Shown here one piece after another: positions 42,154 through 42,364 of a DNA stretch of 42,364 nt (within the stretch, counting starts at the first letter, position 1; each line of letters begins with the position of its first letter). The stretch spans positions 1 to 42,364 of the forward strand of contig JAPOWK010000063.1 of the NCBI GenBank assembly GCA_026707665.1, given 5' to 3'. The notes under the pieces were generated by a model. That model searched no databases, was not told the origin of the DNA, and saw only the letters and a program-made list of their open reading frames with translations. The position numbers and the translations under genes are program-made. The stretch comes from Chloroflexota bacterium. GTDB lineage: Bacteria > Chloroflexota > Anaerolineae > Aggregatilineales > Phototrophicaceae.

Positions 42154-42364
42154 ATGGAAACCTACACCGTCAAAAACGCTCAAAATAGCCTCAACCAACT
42201 GCTGTCAGATGCGCATAAAGGTAAGACGGTCGTCATCACCGCAGAAAACGGTTGGGCGGTAAAGCTCGTTCCGACTCCGATAAAGGCCAAAAAGCCGCGC
42301 AAAGCCGGAAGCGCCCGCGGCCAGGTATGGATGTCCGACGACTTTGATGATCCCCTGGAAGACT
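42154..42364 (+). CDS. Phd/YefM-like antitoxin, 5' part (cut by window end)
   Basis: At least 70 codons from ATG 42154. 'TVKNAQNSLNQLLSDAHKG' and 'TVVITAENGWAVKLVP' follow the Phd/YefM pattern of an N-terminal DNA-binding fold ('..eAk..l..ll..v..Ge.v.I...g.pva.lvP'). The tail 'GQVWMSDDFDDPLED' is the toxin-binding stretch seen in antitoxins that partner Sll0205-type PIN toxins. A PIN toxin gene would be expected just beyond the window. Confidence 0.75.
   Translation, partial: METYTVKNAQNSLNQLLSDAHKGKTVVITAENGWAVKLVPTPIKAKKPRKAGSARGQVWMSDDFDDPLED

Noticed and set aside
1..42364. tRNA or rRNA genes, or an integration site in a tRNA
   Set aside because: No cloverleaf, T-loop consensus or rRNA-like conserved stretch was recognised by eye; a covariance search would be needed to exclude a tRNA fragment.

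Overview
What it looks like: about 42 kb of bacterial DNA of medium GC, with a mosaic of GC-rich stretches (surface proteins, plasmid-type genes, integrase, TnpB) and clearly AT-richer stretches (Gabija pair, sensor/receiver operon, 511-aa nuclease-like gene, 273-aa orphan). The two large secreted beta-helix proteins have a repeated 'C.LADAI.AAN....GCPAGSGADTI' cap and are mixed with SH3-like and pre-peptidase-like domains. That style is common in Chloroflexota (Anaerolineae/Caldilineae-like, often environmental or sponge-associated), so I favour that phylum with low to moderate confidence. No rRNA or tRNA gene was seen.

Layout. 1-450: 3' end of a VapC-like toxin and a tiny secreted ORF. 530-8644 (minus): two secreted or cell-surface beta-helix proteins. 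9071-12378 (minus): plasmid-like replication block with a ParB-like protein, a prim-pol/winged-helix replication protein and an upstream unknown. 12952-16547 (plus): a two-gene Gabija-type system (OLD nuclease GajA plus UvrD-like helicase GajB). 16736-17906 (plus): ParA and a small partner behind a promoter carrying a perfect 11-bp inverted repeat. 18060-24806 (plus): a PLD-nuclease/SNF2 translocase followed by a large Eco57I-type adenine methyltransferase, a restriction-modification-like pair. 24962-29186 (plus): an AT-rich three-gene operon encoding a protein with two GHKL ATPase domains, a receiver-domain protein with an unknown C-terminal domain, and an unknown 252-aa protein. A second adenine methyltransferase converges on it (29190-30860, minus). 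31145-32576: a decayed small gene and a tyrosine recombinase. 32693-34743: a frameshifted small gene, a PD-(D/E)XK-like protein and a decayed membrane protein. 34871-36144: a VapBC-like pair with an unusual antitoxin, then an orphan. 36210-37500: an AT-rich orphan gene between two 42-bp direct repeats, followed by what may be an IS end. 37500-38840: nothing convincing. 38842-40218: a two-repeat type I-E-like CRISPR with a TnpB element directly abutting the second repeat. 40904-42364: a VapBC-like pair and the 5' end of a Phd/YefM-like antitoxin.

Reading: 9-33 kb looks like an integrated plasmid or integrative element (replication, partition, integrase) loaded with at least two recognisable anti-phage modules. 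The best candidate for an undescribed system is the GHKL ATPase - receiver - 252-aa operon together with the convergent methyltransferase. It sits directly behind the PLD/SNF2 restriction-like pair but has its own promoter. The distal 34-42 kb is a toxin-antitoxin and decayed mobile-element zone.
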